NCBI GenBank assembly: GCA_910579135.1
Contig: CAJTTM010000008.1
Location: 26,433 to 90,432 of the forward strand
Length of the DNA: 64,000 nucleotides
Source: an uncultured Erysipelotrichales bacterium
GTDB lineage: Bacteria; Bacillota_I; Bacilli_A; Erysipelotrichales; Coprobacillaceae
Direction: 5' to 3'
The notes under the pieces were generated by a model, which was not told the DNA's origin, did no database searches, and saw nothing but the letters and a program-made list of their open reading frames with translations. How positions within the stretch are numbered: the stretch's first letter is position 1; every line of letters starts with the position of its first letter. The position numbers were made by a program, and so were the translations under genes. Positions 17,605-24,558 of the stretch are shown here, one piece after another.

Positions 17605-18462
17605 ATGGGACAATATGAAGAATATTGCTATAAAACTGTGAGAAGTGGGAAGTATACAGAAATGTATATTTATTATGACAAAATATTTAAAAGAAAAACT
17701 AAGAGAAATGATGATTTGATAAAAGAGATTAACTCTTGGGATATAACAACATTTGAAAAGGAATTAGCAGAGAGTGATAAAGAGAAGATGGAACAAGAAG
17801 TAATTGAAGAGTTTGTACAAGTTGATAAAGAAGATGTCAATATTAGACGTAGTCAAAAAAGATTAAGAAGATTAATAAATTCAAATTTAAATCAGTATGA
17901 AGAGTTAGATAAGTTTTTAACTTTGACTTATCCTGGTTTAAAGAGTCGTGAAAAAGCCTGTCGTTCGTTTAAGACATTTGCTCAAAACTTAAGACGTCAT
18001 TATGGTTCAAAAATTCAGTATATTGCAGTCATGGAAATTCAGGATGGTTCAAGACTTGAAGATCCAACAAAAGCAACTAAGGACATTCATTTTCATGTAT
18101 TATTGTTTGATTGTCCATATATTCCTCAAGAAATAATGCAAAATAAACTTTGGAAACATGGAATTGTTGATATTAGAAAAATTGAACACTTTGGAGATAT
18201 AGCAGGTTATCTTGTTAATTACTTAAGCAAGGATCAGACTTTAGCTGTTAAAGGTAAACGTTCATATTTTCCGTCAAGAGGTCTTATAAAACCAACTGAA
18301 AAAATTAGCATGGAACCTGATTTGCTTTTTGAGGTGTTAGGAAATCAAAACAATAAGATTCAGTTTAAAACTGATTTTTTGATAGAGAGAATTGGAAGGA
18401 TTGGATATATAAAAGTTGAACATATTGAAGATGAAGAAAAAACAATGACGTTAGTTAATTAG
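17605..18462 (+). CDS. HUH endonuclease: rolling-circle Rep / conjugative relaxase
   Basis: 285 residues. Motif 1 FLTLTYPG (~residue 107), motif 2 with the metal-binding H-x-H (DIHFHVLLFD, ~152-161), a W-K-H-G-I-V-D-I strand and motif 3 AGYLVNYLSKD (~198-208), which supplies the nucleophilic Tyr and conserved Lys. This order is that of HUH rolling-circle initiators of the phage gpA/G2P-like group. In the position of Tn916 Orf20 it would nick oriT and may also drive circular ICE replication. The N-terminal ~90 residues are charged and helical. The ribosome site before ATG 17605 is weak. Its 3' end overlaps the convergent repressor gene by 4 bp. Confidence 0.8.
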   Translation: MGQYEEYCYKTVRSGKYTEMYIYYDKIFKRKTKRNDDLIKEINSWDITTFEKELAESDKEKMEQEVIEEFVQVDKEDVNIRRSQKRLRRLINSNLNQYEELDKFLTLTYPGLKSREKACRSFKTFAQNLRRHYGSKIQYIAVMEIQDGSRLEDPTKATKDIHFHVLLFDCPYIPQEIMQNKLWKHGIVDIRKIEHFGDIAGYLVNYLSKDQTLAVKGKRSYFPSRGLIKPTEKISMEPDLLFEVLGNQNNKIQFKTDFLIERIGRIGYIKVEHIEDEEKTMTLVN

Positions 18463-18704
18463 TCATTGTTTTCTTTTTCTAAATCGTCTTTGTCAAATGT
18501 AATTAAAGGCTGTTTTGTTTTTTTATCAATAAATGCAAGTTGTGTATCTGAAATATCAGCTAACTTAATAAGTTCGTCAGTTTTAAAATTATTGTTATTA
18601 ATTTTTCTAGAAAAAGATTGTTGCATTAAATCGAGTTGTTCATAAGCAGTTTTAGTTTCGATATTTCTAATGTTTAATAATGCTTTGATTTTATTACCTA
18701 TCAT
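18459..18704 (-). CDS. Small HTH (XRE-like) repressor
   Basis: 81 residues. The start is at 18704, with AGGTGA (18709-18714) upstream; a longer frame to 18758 would swallow this site and the promoter region. The N-terminal ~60 residues (GNKIKALLNIRNIETKTAYE, then QSFSRKINNNNFK and DELIKLADI) have the pattern of a small XRE-type helix-turn-helix; the C-terminal ~20 are acidic. It is divergent from the 62-residue peptide gene, with paired operator-like repeats between them. Likely the ICE control repressor acting on the rightward promoter and perhaps its own. Confidence 0.7.
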   Translation of the reverse strand: MIGNKIKALLNIRNIETKTAYEQLDLMQQSFSRKINNNNFKTDELIKLADISDTQLAFIDKKTKQPLITFDKDDLEKENND

Positions 18705-18764
18705 TTTATCACCTCTATTATTAATATAACATAAATGTTTTAATAAAATCAAGAGCAATCAAAA

Positions 18765-18817
18765 AAACAACAAAAAAGTTGTTTGAAAGCGTTGACAAAA
18801 CAACAAAAACGTTGTAA
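18765..18817. promoter_or_regulatory. Twin operator-like repeats
   Basis: Two 20-bp near-copies: AAACAACAAAAAAGTTGTTT (18765-18784) and AAACAACAAAAACGTTGTAA (18798-18817). Each has inverted CAAC/GTTG arms and they are 33 bp apart (about three helical turns). Copy 2 fills the spacer of the strong rightward promoter, ideal for repression. Binding by the adjacent HTH protein is inferred. Confidence 0.65.
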
Positions 18818-18820
18818 AAT
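18792..18820 (+). promoter_or_regulatory. Strong sigma-A promoter of the ICE right-end module
   Basis: Consensus TTGACA (18792-18797), 17-bp spacer, TAAAAT (18815-18820). Drives the 62-residue peptide gene and probably everything to the integrase. Confidence 0.8.
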
Positions 18821-18859
18821 ATACTTGTAAAGTTAAAAAGAAAACAAAGGAGAAAAAAT

Positions 18860-19048
18860 ATGAAATTAGAAGAAATAAAATTATTAGACCATGAAATAGT
18901 TAGTCAAGAAATTTTAGATGAAATTGAAGAAAGCGAATATGTATGTGGTTTTGAAATGTTAGGGTGTTCAGGATTATATCCATCCGCAACATGGTTTGGT
19001 GTGACTCTGGTAGATAGTTCATGTATAGATGTTTATTGTAAATATTAA
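18860..19048 (+). CDS. 62-residue Cys-containing peptide under the repressed promoter
   Basis: ATG 18860 after AAAGGAG. The acidic, helical N-terminal half (residues 1-27, MKLEEIKLLDHEIVSQEILD...) is followed by a hydrophobic C-terminal half with Cys 29, 36, 55 and 60 and several Ser/Thr. The leader-like/core-like division resembles ribosomally made modified peptides, but no modifying enzyme or exporter is visible nearby, so this is only a shape. It could equally be a small ICE regulator or metal-binding protein. It is the first gene after the strongest promoter in the ICE and directly faces the repressor. Confidence 0.6.
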   Translation: MKLEEIKLLDHEIVSQEILDEIEESEYVCGFEMLGCSGLYPSATWFGVTLVDSSCIDVYCKY

Positions 19049-19077
19049 TAAGTTAGTTAAACTGAGTAACAAGGAGA

Positions 19078-19134
19078 ATGATTAAAGCCGAAACAAAAGA
19101 TAAAGAGACTAATAAAAAGAAATGGCATTGTTAG
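19078..19134 (+). CDS. Micro-ORF 1 (18 residues)
   Basis: ATG 19078 with AAGGAGA immediately upstream; encodes MIKAETKDKETNKKKWHC. Its stop overlaps the beginning of micro-ORF 2, which suggests translational coupling or a leader function. Coding is supported only by the ribosome site and the overlap. Confidence 0.4.
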   Translation: MIKAETKDKETNKKKWHC

Positions 19135-19235
19135 AAATGGCATGTAAGTCCACTACTGGTGAAGGTGGTTTCAAAACCCTTAGTATAAAGCCGTTAAAGT
19201 CCGGACATCGTGCGGTGGGATGGAAAGGGGATTGA
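19122..19235 (+). CDS. Micro-ORF 2 (37 residues)
   Basis: ATG 19122 lies inside micro-ORF 1 (13-bp overlap). The encoded peptide is basic and Gly-rich (KSTTGEGGFKTLSIKP, then SGHRAVGWKGD). Base composition is clearly more GC-rich than the neighbouring genes, which could mean a conserved protein, a structured RNA or foreign origin. No stand-alone ribosome site. Confidence 0.4.
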   Translation: MALLEMACKSTTGEGGFKTLSIKPLKSGHRAVGWKGD

Positions 19236-19239
19236 TAGC

Positions 19240-19317
19240 ATGAAGAATACAATTTATGAGTTACGATTGTTAATTAATTCTTTAATAAGGTTAATAAAAC
19301 TTTTAAAACAAAAATAA
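19240..19317 (+). CDS. Micro-ORF 3: 25-residue cationic amphipathic peptide
   Basis: ATG 19240 follows AAAGGGG by 9 bp and begins 4 bp after the stop of micro-ORF 2. The product alternates Leu/Ile with Arg/Lys (LRLLINSLIRLIKLLKQK), an amphipathic helix like small membrane-active peptides. A hairpin at its 3' end and an opposing promoter just beyond it recall type I toxin-antitoxin layouts. Function unproven. Confidence 0.45.
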   Translation: MKNTIYELRLLINSLIRLIKLLKQK

Positions 19318-19345
19318 AAAGGTAGTCTCGCGACAAGCCACCTTT
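19310..19345 (-). terminator. Hairpin terminator, strongest on the - strand
   Basis: AAAGGT (19318-19323) / ACCTTT (19340-19345). Read on the - strand it encloses a GTC-GCGA-GAC tetraloop-like stem and is followed by T5AT5. On the + strand no T run follows. Confidence 0.5.
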
Positions 19346-19352
19346 CACCTCT

Positions 19353-19380
19353 ATTATAATAAAAACAAATGAAAAATCAA
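19353..19380 (-). promoter_or_regulatory. Opposing promoter downstream of micro-ORF 3
   Basis: On the - strand: TTGATT (380-375), 16-bp spacer, TATAAT (19358-19353). It would start an RNA at about 19346 running antisense to the end of micro-ORF 3, with a hairpin terminator within ~35 nt. No ORF is found on this strand here. Confidence 0.45.
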
Positions 19381-19429
19381 GATAAAAATTTTGATCTCAT
19401 AAGTATAAAAAAGTTGAAGGAAGTAATGT

Positions 19430-19840
19430 ATGAAAAGAATAATATTGATTAAAGAGGTTGGTTGTTGGGCTAATGTTTATATTGATGATGTATTTTATAG
19501 AGCTTTTTATGATTGTAGAGAATATATAGATAATAAATTAGAGGTATTGAATTATTTTAGACAAGAAGGTGATTTAAAACAATTAGATACAGATAAATAT
19601 GAATTTATACCTCATAGAGATAAAAGCTTTATAGAAGTTTTAGAAGAAGAAAAATCCATTATGTTTAAAGCTTTAGATTTTTATAAGAAAGATGTTCATG
19701 AAAGACTTGAAAGTATAAAAACAAATGAATCTTTGAATGAAAATATAAAGAAAATGAAAGTTTATGAAAAAGAATTAGAAATTATTGATAGCTGTATTGA
19801 AAAGCTAATAGAAAGTAATATAAGAAGTTTTAAAAGATAA
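19430..19840 (+). CDS. Hypothetical ICE protein
   Basis: 136 residues; the ATG follows GAAGGAAG. The N-terminal ~60 residues look beta-rich (ILIKEVGCWANVYIDDVFYR). The C-terminal half is a charged helix with coiled-coil character (residues ~65-130). No recognised family. Followed 9 bp later by a small membrane protein gene, and probably part of the module driven from 18792. Confidence 0.6.
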   Translation: MKRIILIKEVGCWANVYIDDVFYRAFYDCREYIDNKLEVLNYFRQEGDLKQLDTDKYEFIPHRDKSFIEVLEEEKSIMFKALDFYKKDVHERLESIKTNESLNENIKKMKVYEKELEIIDSCIEKLIESNIRSFKR

Positions 19841-19849
19841 GAGGTTAGT

Positions 19850-20044
19850 ATGGGAATTTTGTTAGAGTTATTAAAAATATTTAGTATGGCTTTTAAAGAA
19901 GGTTTAAAATTATTTGTCGGTATAATCGTTTATACTGCATTAGTGATTATGATTATTATATTGTTTAAAGAATTATATAGATATTTAAAAACAAATTTAG
20001 GAAAGAGAGGAAAAATATATGCCTACAATAGCAAGGACAATTAA
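19850..20044 (+). CDS. Small single-pass membrane protein
   Basis: 64 residues, ATG 19850 after GAGGTTAG. An amphipathic N-terminus, one strong membrane helix (LFVGIIVYTALVIMIIILF) and a basic cytoplasmic tail. The end overlaps the AP2/ParB-like gene by 26 bp, so the two are likely coupled. Function unknown. Confidence 0.55.
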   Translation: MGILLELLKIFSMAFKEGLKLFVGIIVYTALVIMIIILFKELYRYLKTNLGKRGKIYAYNSKDN

Positions 20045-21530
20045 AGAAGATGAAGTTGTTTTGAAAACAAGAATTTCAAATGGTTTTGATGAGAATGGAG
20101 ATAGGATTCGTAATAGATATTCTTATAAAGTTTCTTTAAAAGAATATCCTACAGAGGAAAAACAAGATAAAGCATTTATAGATTATTTAACTTCTATAGG
20201 TGTTGAATTTGGAAGAGCAAGAGTTAGAAAGAATAAGGTTGAAAAGGATCAACCAAAAGAAAAGAAGATTGATAAGGGTTCTGATGTAGCTGTTGAAACA
20301 AAAGGATTAGTTTCAACAAGACAGATTGTTAAAATTCCATTAGATCAATTAGAAATGTTTGAGTTAAATCCATCAAACCCACCTCAAGAATTTATTGAAA
20401 GACTGGCTAAATCTATTTATGAAGATGGATTAAATAATCCTATTAGAGTTGTTAAGTCTAATGATAAGTATTTGATTGAGACTGGAAATAAGAGATATAG
20501 AGCTTATCGCTTATTAGAGGAAGAATATGGAGAACAATATTCAGATATTGAATGTTATGTTGCTGATTATTCTATGGAATTGAACAATGAAAATCTTGAT
20601 CCAGTGTTCACATTAAAACTGATGAGAGATAATGTTAATACTTATGAGCGTTCGATTAAAGATAAAATATTGGAAGTTGAACTTTATCATAGGATATTTC
20701 CTGATTTAAAGGAAAGAGGGATTGCATCAGGACGTGAGAATGAATGGATCGCAGAAGAAATGGGAATTGCAGATGCTTCTGTGAAAGATTATTTAAAATT
20801 AATAAAAGTTGATGATGTAAGAAATAAGTTTTTAAATGATCAAATTGATTATTTACAAACAGGATTAAGATTAGTTGATTATTATAACCAGTATGGAAAA
20901 GATGATTATTATGAAATGATTGGTTCGATAAGAGAAAATCATCAGTCAGGGAATGATTTTCAAGTTAAAAGTTATAATGTTGAATCTCATTTTTGGAAAA
21001 AAGAAAATGAAGAACGTCAAAGAAAGAATCAGGAACTTCAAGAACAACGTGAGAAAGAATTGAAAGCACAAGAGGAAAATCAAGTTGAAGAGTTTCAAGA
21101 AGAGTATAAAGCTCCTCGATATGATAATATTGATGAGTTGCCACATTATTATTTTCAAAGTAAAGAAATATATGATTTTGATATTGGGGTGACTGAAGGT
21201 ACATGTAAATTGAAGTTTTTTATGAAAAATGAATATGATAAAGGAATTTATTATTTTGATTTATATATATGTGCTGGAAATATTGATTTTAAGATAATTA
21301 AAAAATTAGAAAAAGATAATAGTTATTGGTATTATGCTTGGAATAATAATGAGAAAGGTATTTTATTTAAGTTGCATCAAAATGGCAGTGAGAATTTTGA
21401 GAAAATCAAAGGTCTAAAATTTTTAAATAATATTAGTGATATTTTTGATGAAGAATTAATTGTATTGACTATAGATGATAAAAATAATTTTGTAAAAGAT
21501 TTATTGGAAGGGGTGTTAATTGAAAAGTAG
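20019..21530 (+). CDS. ParB-like nuclease-domain protein with AP2-like N-terminus
   Basis: 503 residues, ATG 20019 after AGAGAGG. The N-terminal ~65 residues (VVLKTRISNGFDENGDRIR, then SYKVSLKEYPTEE) resemble the AP2-like arm-binding domain of tyrosine integrases. Residues ~105-185 form a ParB/Spo0J-like domain with LNPSNPPQEF, SIYEDGLNNPIRVV and ETGNKRYRAYRLLEE. An HTH-like part follows (EWIAEEMGIADASVKDYLK), then a Glu/Gln-rich coiled coil (~residues 325-365) and an uncharacterised C-terminal domain. Family knowledge: ParB-type proteins bind and segregate DNA or regulate transcription. Here it could partition or stabilise the excised circle (inference). Its stop overlaps the third stem-loop element. 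Confidence 0.7.
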   Translation: MPTIARTIKEDEVVLKTRISNGFDENGDRIRNRYSYKVSLKEYPTEEKQDKAFIDYLTSIGVEFGRARVRKNKVEKDQPKEKKIDKGSDVAVETKGLVSTRQIVKIPLDQLEMFELNPSNPPQEFIERLAKSIYEDGLNNPIRVVKSNDKYLIETGNKRYRAYRLLEEEYGEQYSDIECYVADYSMELNNENLDPVFTLKLMRDNVNTYERSIKDKILEVELYHRIFPDLKERGIASGRENEWIAEEMGIADASVKDYLKLIKVDDVRNKFLNDQIDYLQTGLRLVDYYNQYGKDDYYEMIGSIRENHQSGNDFQVKSYNVESHFWKKENEERQRKNQELQEQREKELKAQEENQVEEFQEEYKAPRYDNIDELPHYYFQSKEIYDFDIGVTEGTCKLKFFMKNEYDKGIYYFDLYICAGNIDFKIIKKLEKDNSYWYYAWNNNEKGILFKLHQNGSENFEKIKGLKFLNNISDIFDEELIVLTIDDKNNFVKDLLEGVLIEK

Positions 21531-21555
21531 GGTCATTTTGTGGTGGAAGTACCAC
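21529..21555 (+). promoter_or_regulatory. Stop-codon-linked stem-loop element, copy 3
   Basis: Begins within the TAG at 21528-21530. Hairpin core at 21540-21555 is identical to the other two copies; upstream part AGGGTCATTTT. Followed by an A-rich stretch and AAAGGAGG, the ribosome site of the next small gene. Confidence 0.75.
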
Positions 21556-21576
21556 AAGAAAAAAAGGAGGTTTATA

Positions 21577-21813
21577 ATGTATTATTATAAAGATAAGAAG
21601 TATGCTTTGATAATGAAAGTTAAAGAAAAAGATAGGCTTATTTCTTATAAAGTGATGAAAACTGATGTAGATACGTTAGGGTGGGAAACATTGAATGTAT
21701 ATGATGTTTATGAAATAGGTGGGAAAATGTATATTGATGAAGAAATGATAAGATTGATAAATTGTTTGATTTTTGAGGGTTATGAGTTTTTTGGTAAAAA
21801 AGAAAAGTACTAA
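21577..21813 (+). CDS. Small hypothetical protein before the integrase
   Basis: 78 residues. ATG 21577 is preceded by AAAGGAGG with ideal spacing; a longer in-frame reading from 21520 would run through the stem-loop element and is rejected. Soluble, with a tyrosine-rich start (MYYYKDKKYA). In ICEs the small gene before the integrase is often the excisionase, but this product is acidic to neutral and lacks an evident winged HTH, so Xis is only a possibility by position. Confidence 0.6.
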   Translation: MYYYKDKKYALIMKVKEKDRLISYKVMKTDVDTLGWETLNVYDVYEIGGKMYIDEEMIRLINCLIFEGYEFFGKKEKY

Positions 21814-21881
21814 ATGTTATTTGATCAAAACTTAAAAGACGTCTTTTAAATAATGAAAATTATTTGAAAAGAGGAATAAAT

Positions 21882-22958
21882 ATGAAATTAAATGAACTTT
21901 ATGAAATTTATGTAAATGATGTAGAATTAGAAAAGAAAAGAACAACGTTAGATAGTATTAGTTATAGGTATAAAAATCGTTTAAAAGATAGGTTTGGCGA
22001 TTTAGAGTTAAAAGATATTACTTTAGATATGATTAAGGATTATCAAAAAGAAATGTTATATGAAGAAAACTTGAGCGCTGATTATATTAATAGAGTAATA
22101 GGAATTTTAAAACAAATATTAGATTGTGGTGTTATTAAAGGTTATGTAGCGATTAATCCGTTGTCTAATATAAAAAAAGTAAGAGATCAATATAATGTCA
22201 AGAAAGAACCCGTTGTATGGGAACTAGAAACTTTTAAAGTTTTTGAAAGTTATATTGATGATGATATGGATAGATTATTGTTTAATTTGTTGTATTTTCT
22301 AGGTTTAAGAAAAGGTGAGTTATTGGCTTTAAAATGGAATCAAGTTGATTTTGAAAAGAAGTCTATTCACATTATTTCTACTGCTGTACAGATTGTTGGG
22401 AGAGGGCAAGTAATTACGACACCAAAAACAACACATTCTATTAGAGAAATTATTATGAATGATAGTATGTTTGATTTGCTAAGTGAGTATTATTTTAAAG
22501 TAAAAATGCAATATGAAGTGACAAGTCATTTATTTGTGATTGGTTCTGAAAAGATGATCAGTTTTTCTGCATTGGATCGTAAATTGAGTAAGTATTTGAA
22601 AAAGTCTGGAGTTGAGAAAATAACATTACATGGATTTAGACATTCTCATGCAACAATGTTATCAAGATTAACAACTGATATAAAATCAATAAGTGAAAGA
22701 CTAGGACATGAAAGTATAGATGTTACAATTAATACATATATACACAGTAATTCATCAGCACAAAGACAATTAGCGTCTTTATTAGAAAATGAAGTTGTTC
22801 AAGCTGAGGATAGCATGTCATTTAATGATTTTACTAATTATCTTGAGAAAATGTTATTGAAAGAAGTAACAGGAGTAAATAAACAATATAAAGAAACAGA
22901 AATAAAGGGGATAATTAGTATTTATAATTTTGTTAGAAATAAAGAATATTTATGTTGA
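21882..22958 (+). CDS. int: Tyrosine recombinase, ICE integrase
   Basis: 358 residues; ATG 21882 is used (GAGGAA upstream), as the in-frame TTG at 21864 precedes that site. The N-terminal core-binding (SAM-like) domain is at ~1-110. The catalytic domain carries the Arg of LGLRKGELLALKW, a Lys region, HGFRHSHATML (H-x-x-R), LGHES and the nucleophilic Tyr in INTYIHSNS. No AP2-like arm domain is evident at its N-terminus. It lies next to attR and should catalyse site-specific integration and excision at the 3' end of a tRNA-Ala gene. Confidence 0.93.
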   Translation: MKLNELYEIYVNDVELEKKRTTLDSISYRYKNRLKDRFGDLELKDITLDMIKDYQKEMLYEENLSADYINRVIGILKQILDCGVIKGYVAINPLSNIKKVRDQYNVKKEPVVWELETFKVFESYIDDDMDRLLFNLLYFLGLRKGELLALKWNQVDFEKKSIHIISTAVQIVGRGQVITTPKTTHSIREIIMNDSMFDLLSEYYFKVKMQYEVTSHLFVIGSEKMISFSALDRKLSKYLKKSGVEKITLHGFRHSHATMLSRLTTDIKSISERLGHESIDVTINTYIHSNSSAQRQLASLLENEVVQAEDSMSFNDFTNYLEKMLLKEVTGVNKQYKETEIKGIISIYNFVRNKEYLC

Positions 22959-22983
22959 CTTATTTATAAGTTTAATGTATATT
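22955..22983 (+). promoter_or_regulatory. Outward-facing promoter at the ICE right end
   Basis: TTGACT (22955-22960), 17-bp spacer, TATATT (22978-22983), overlapping the integrase stop. In the integrated state it points at attR and the chromosome; in the excised circle it would point across attP into the left-end genes. Confidence 0.55.
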
Positions 22984-22991
22984 AAAAGTAG

Positions 22992-23017
22992 ATTTAGAGA
23001 GGATAGTTATTCTAAAT
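22992..23017. repeat. Inverted repeat near attR
   Basis: ATTTAGA (22992-22998) / TCTAAAT (23011-23017), between the integrase gene and the att core. It could be an integrase/excisionase arm site or an RNA hairpin. Confidence 0.35.
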
Positions 23018-23051
23018 ATTGAAGGGAGATATAGTAAAACCGAAGTCGGTA

Positions 23052-23067
23052 CCGCTAAGCTCCACCA
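23052..23067 (+). other. attR core: 3' end of a tRNA-Ala gene
   Basis: CCGCTAAGCTCCACCA is identical to the last 16 bases (T-arm 3' strand, acceptor strand, CCA) of the tRNA-Ala(UGC) gene in this same window (41940-41955), but no tRNA body precedes it. It sits 93 bp after the integrase gene and is followed by a perfect terminator, as after a native tRNA gene. This marks the ICE/chromosome junction; the reconstituted tRNA gene (attL) should lie beyond the left edge. Confidence 0.8.
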
Positions 23068-23079
23068 ATATAAAAAAGT

Positions 23080-23121
23080 AAAATAGTATTTAATGTCAAG
23101 TGACATTAAATACTATTTTTA
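23080..23121. terminator. Terminator after attR
   Basis: Perfect 19-bp inverted repeat (23080-23098 / 23101-23119) with a 2-nt loop; the arms begin AAAATAGTATTTAATG. Likely the original terminator of the tRNA-Ala transcript; it would insulate the MATE gene from ICE transcription. Confidence 0.8.
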
Positions 23122-23158
23122 TAATAAATAAAAACCTAGATTGGAAGGAGTGAATAAA

Positions 23159-24517
23159 ATGAAAAGATTTATAGGAACTAAAGAATTTTATTTGGCAGTT
23201 ATTTCTATTGCGATGCCGATTATTGCCCAGCAGTTTGTGACAAGCTTTGTCAATTTAATAGATAATATTATGATAGGGAGTGTTGGGGCAATTGCTTTAA
23301 GTGCAGTTACTGTTTCTAATCGTGTATATCTCATTTTTAACTCGACATTATTTGGGTTGTGTGGAGGAGCTGGTATCTTTATAGCTCAACATTTTGGAGC
23401 AAATAATAAAGATAGGTGTCAGAAAATATTAAATATTAATATTACTTGTGCATTAGTTTCTGCATTATTATTTATTTCTTTATTGTTATTGATTCCAGAA
23501 CCATTAATTCGCATATTTACTGATGATTCTAAGGTTATACAACAAGGATTATTATATATAAAATATGTTATTTTTGCTTATTTACCTTATGCTTTTTCTT
23601 ATTCTGTCATGATGGCTTTAAGAGCAGTAGGGATTAATAAAATACAATTAGTTATAGGGATCATAGGAGTTTGTACAAATACTTGTTTGAATTATTTGCT
23701 TATTTTTGGAAAGTTTGGTTTTCCGATGTTAGGAATACAAGGCGCTGCTATTGCGACTGCAATTGCTAGAATGTTAGAAATGATTATTTATATTGTATTG
23801 CTTATTAAACATAAACATTATTTTGTTTTAGATATCAAAGGGTTATTACATTTAGATATAAAACTTATTCATTCAATGATTAGAAAAGCTATACCTTTGG
23901 CTTTAAATGAAATATTATTTTCTTTGGCACTTGCAGTTATTTTCTTATCTTATACAAGGTGTGATCAAACACTTATTCCAGCTTTATCGGTTGTAGATAC
24001 AGTTATGCAAATTGCTTATATTATTTTTAGTGGTTTATCCAGTGCTGTTTCTATTTTGATAGGAAATAAACTAGGAGCAGGTAAATTGGAAGAAGCTAAA
24101 GACAACTCATTAAAACTTATTGCTTTTGGTATGTTTATTGCTTTATTTATTACACTTACTCTTTATATGTGTGCTCCTTTTGTAGCAGAAATGTATAATG
24201 TTGAATTGGTGATAAAAGAAACAATTGTGACACTTATTAGAATTAAGTCATTTATTTTACCAGTTTATGTTTATAATGTTTGTATTTTCTTTATTCTAAG
24301 AGCTGGTGGAGATGCTCTTTCAACTTTGATTATGGATTCTGGTTTTTTATGGTGTTTTAATGTCACACTATCAACGATTATTTCTATTTATTTTAATGTT
24401 CCATTAGTTTATTTGTATGCTTTTATAGAATCAATTGATGTTTTTAAGATGATGCTTGCTACATATTTTTATAAAAAAGGAAAATGGATAAAAAATATAA
24501 CAGAGTTGAATGCTTGA
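23159..24517 (+). CDS. MATE-family multidrug/organic cation exporter
   Basis: 452 residues, ATG 23159 after GGAAGGAG. About twelve hydrophobic helices, with the family pattern near the N-terminus (AMPIIAQQFVTSFVNLIDNI, then MIGSVGAIALSAV) and FGLCGGAGIFIAQ. MATE proteins export drugs or metabolites in exchange for Na+ or H+. This is the first chromosomal gene past the ICE, so ICE insertion may affect its expression, although a strong terminator separates them. Substrate unknown. Confidence 0.9.
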   Translation: MKRFIGTKEFYLAVISIAMPIIAQQFVTSFVNLIDNIMIGSVGAIALSAVTVSNRVYLIFNSTLFGLCGGAGIFIAQHFGANNKDRCQKILNINITCALVSALLFISLLLLIPEPLIRIFTDDSKVIQQGLLYIKYVIFAYLPYAFSYSVMMALRAVGINKIQLVIGIIGVCTNTCLNYLLIFGKFGFPMLGIQGAAIATAIARMLEMIIYIVLLIKHKHYFVLDIKGLLHLDIKLIHSMIRKAIPLALNEILFSLALAVIFLSYTRCDQTLIPALSVVDTVMQIAYIIFSGLSSAVSILIGNKLGAGKLEEAKDNSLKLIAFGMFIALFITLTLYMCAPFVAEMYNVELVIKETIVTLIRIKSFILPVYVYNVCIFFILRAGGDALSTLIMDSGFLWCFNVTLSTIISIYFNVPLVYLYAFIESIDVFKMMLATYFYKKGKWIKNITELNA

Positions 24518-24558
24518 AAATGATGAAAAAATTATGTATGATGTCTTAGGGAGTGAGA

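Noticed and set aside
18860..19048. Firm call of a lanthipeptide or other modified-peptide precursor
   Set aside because: The leader/core look and Cys content are suggestive, but no LanM, radical-SAM, YcaO or ABC exporter gene is near; kept only as a hypothesis.
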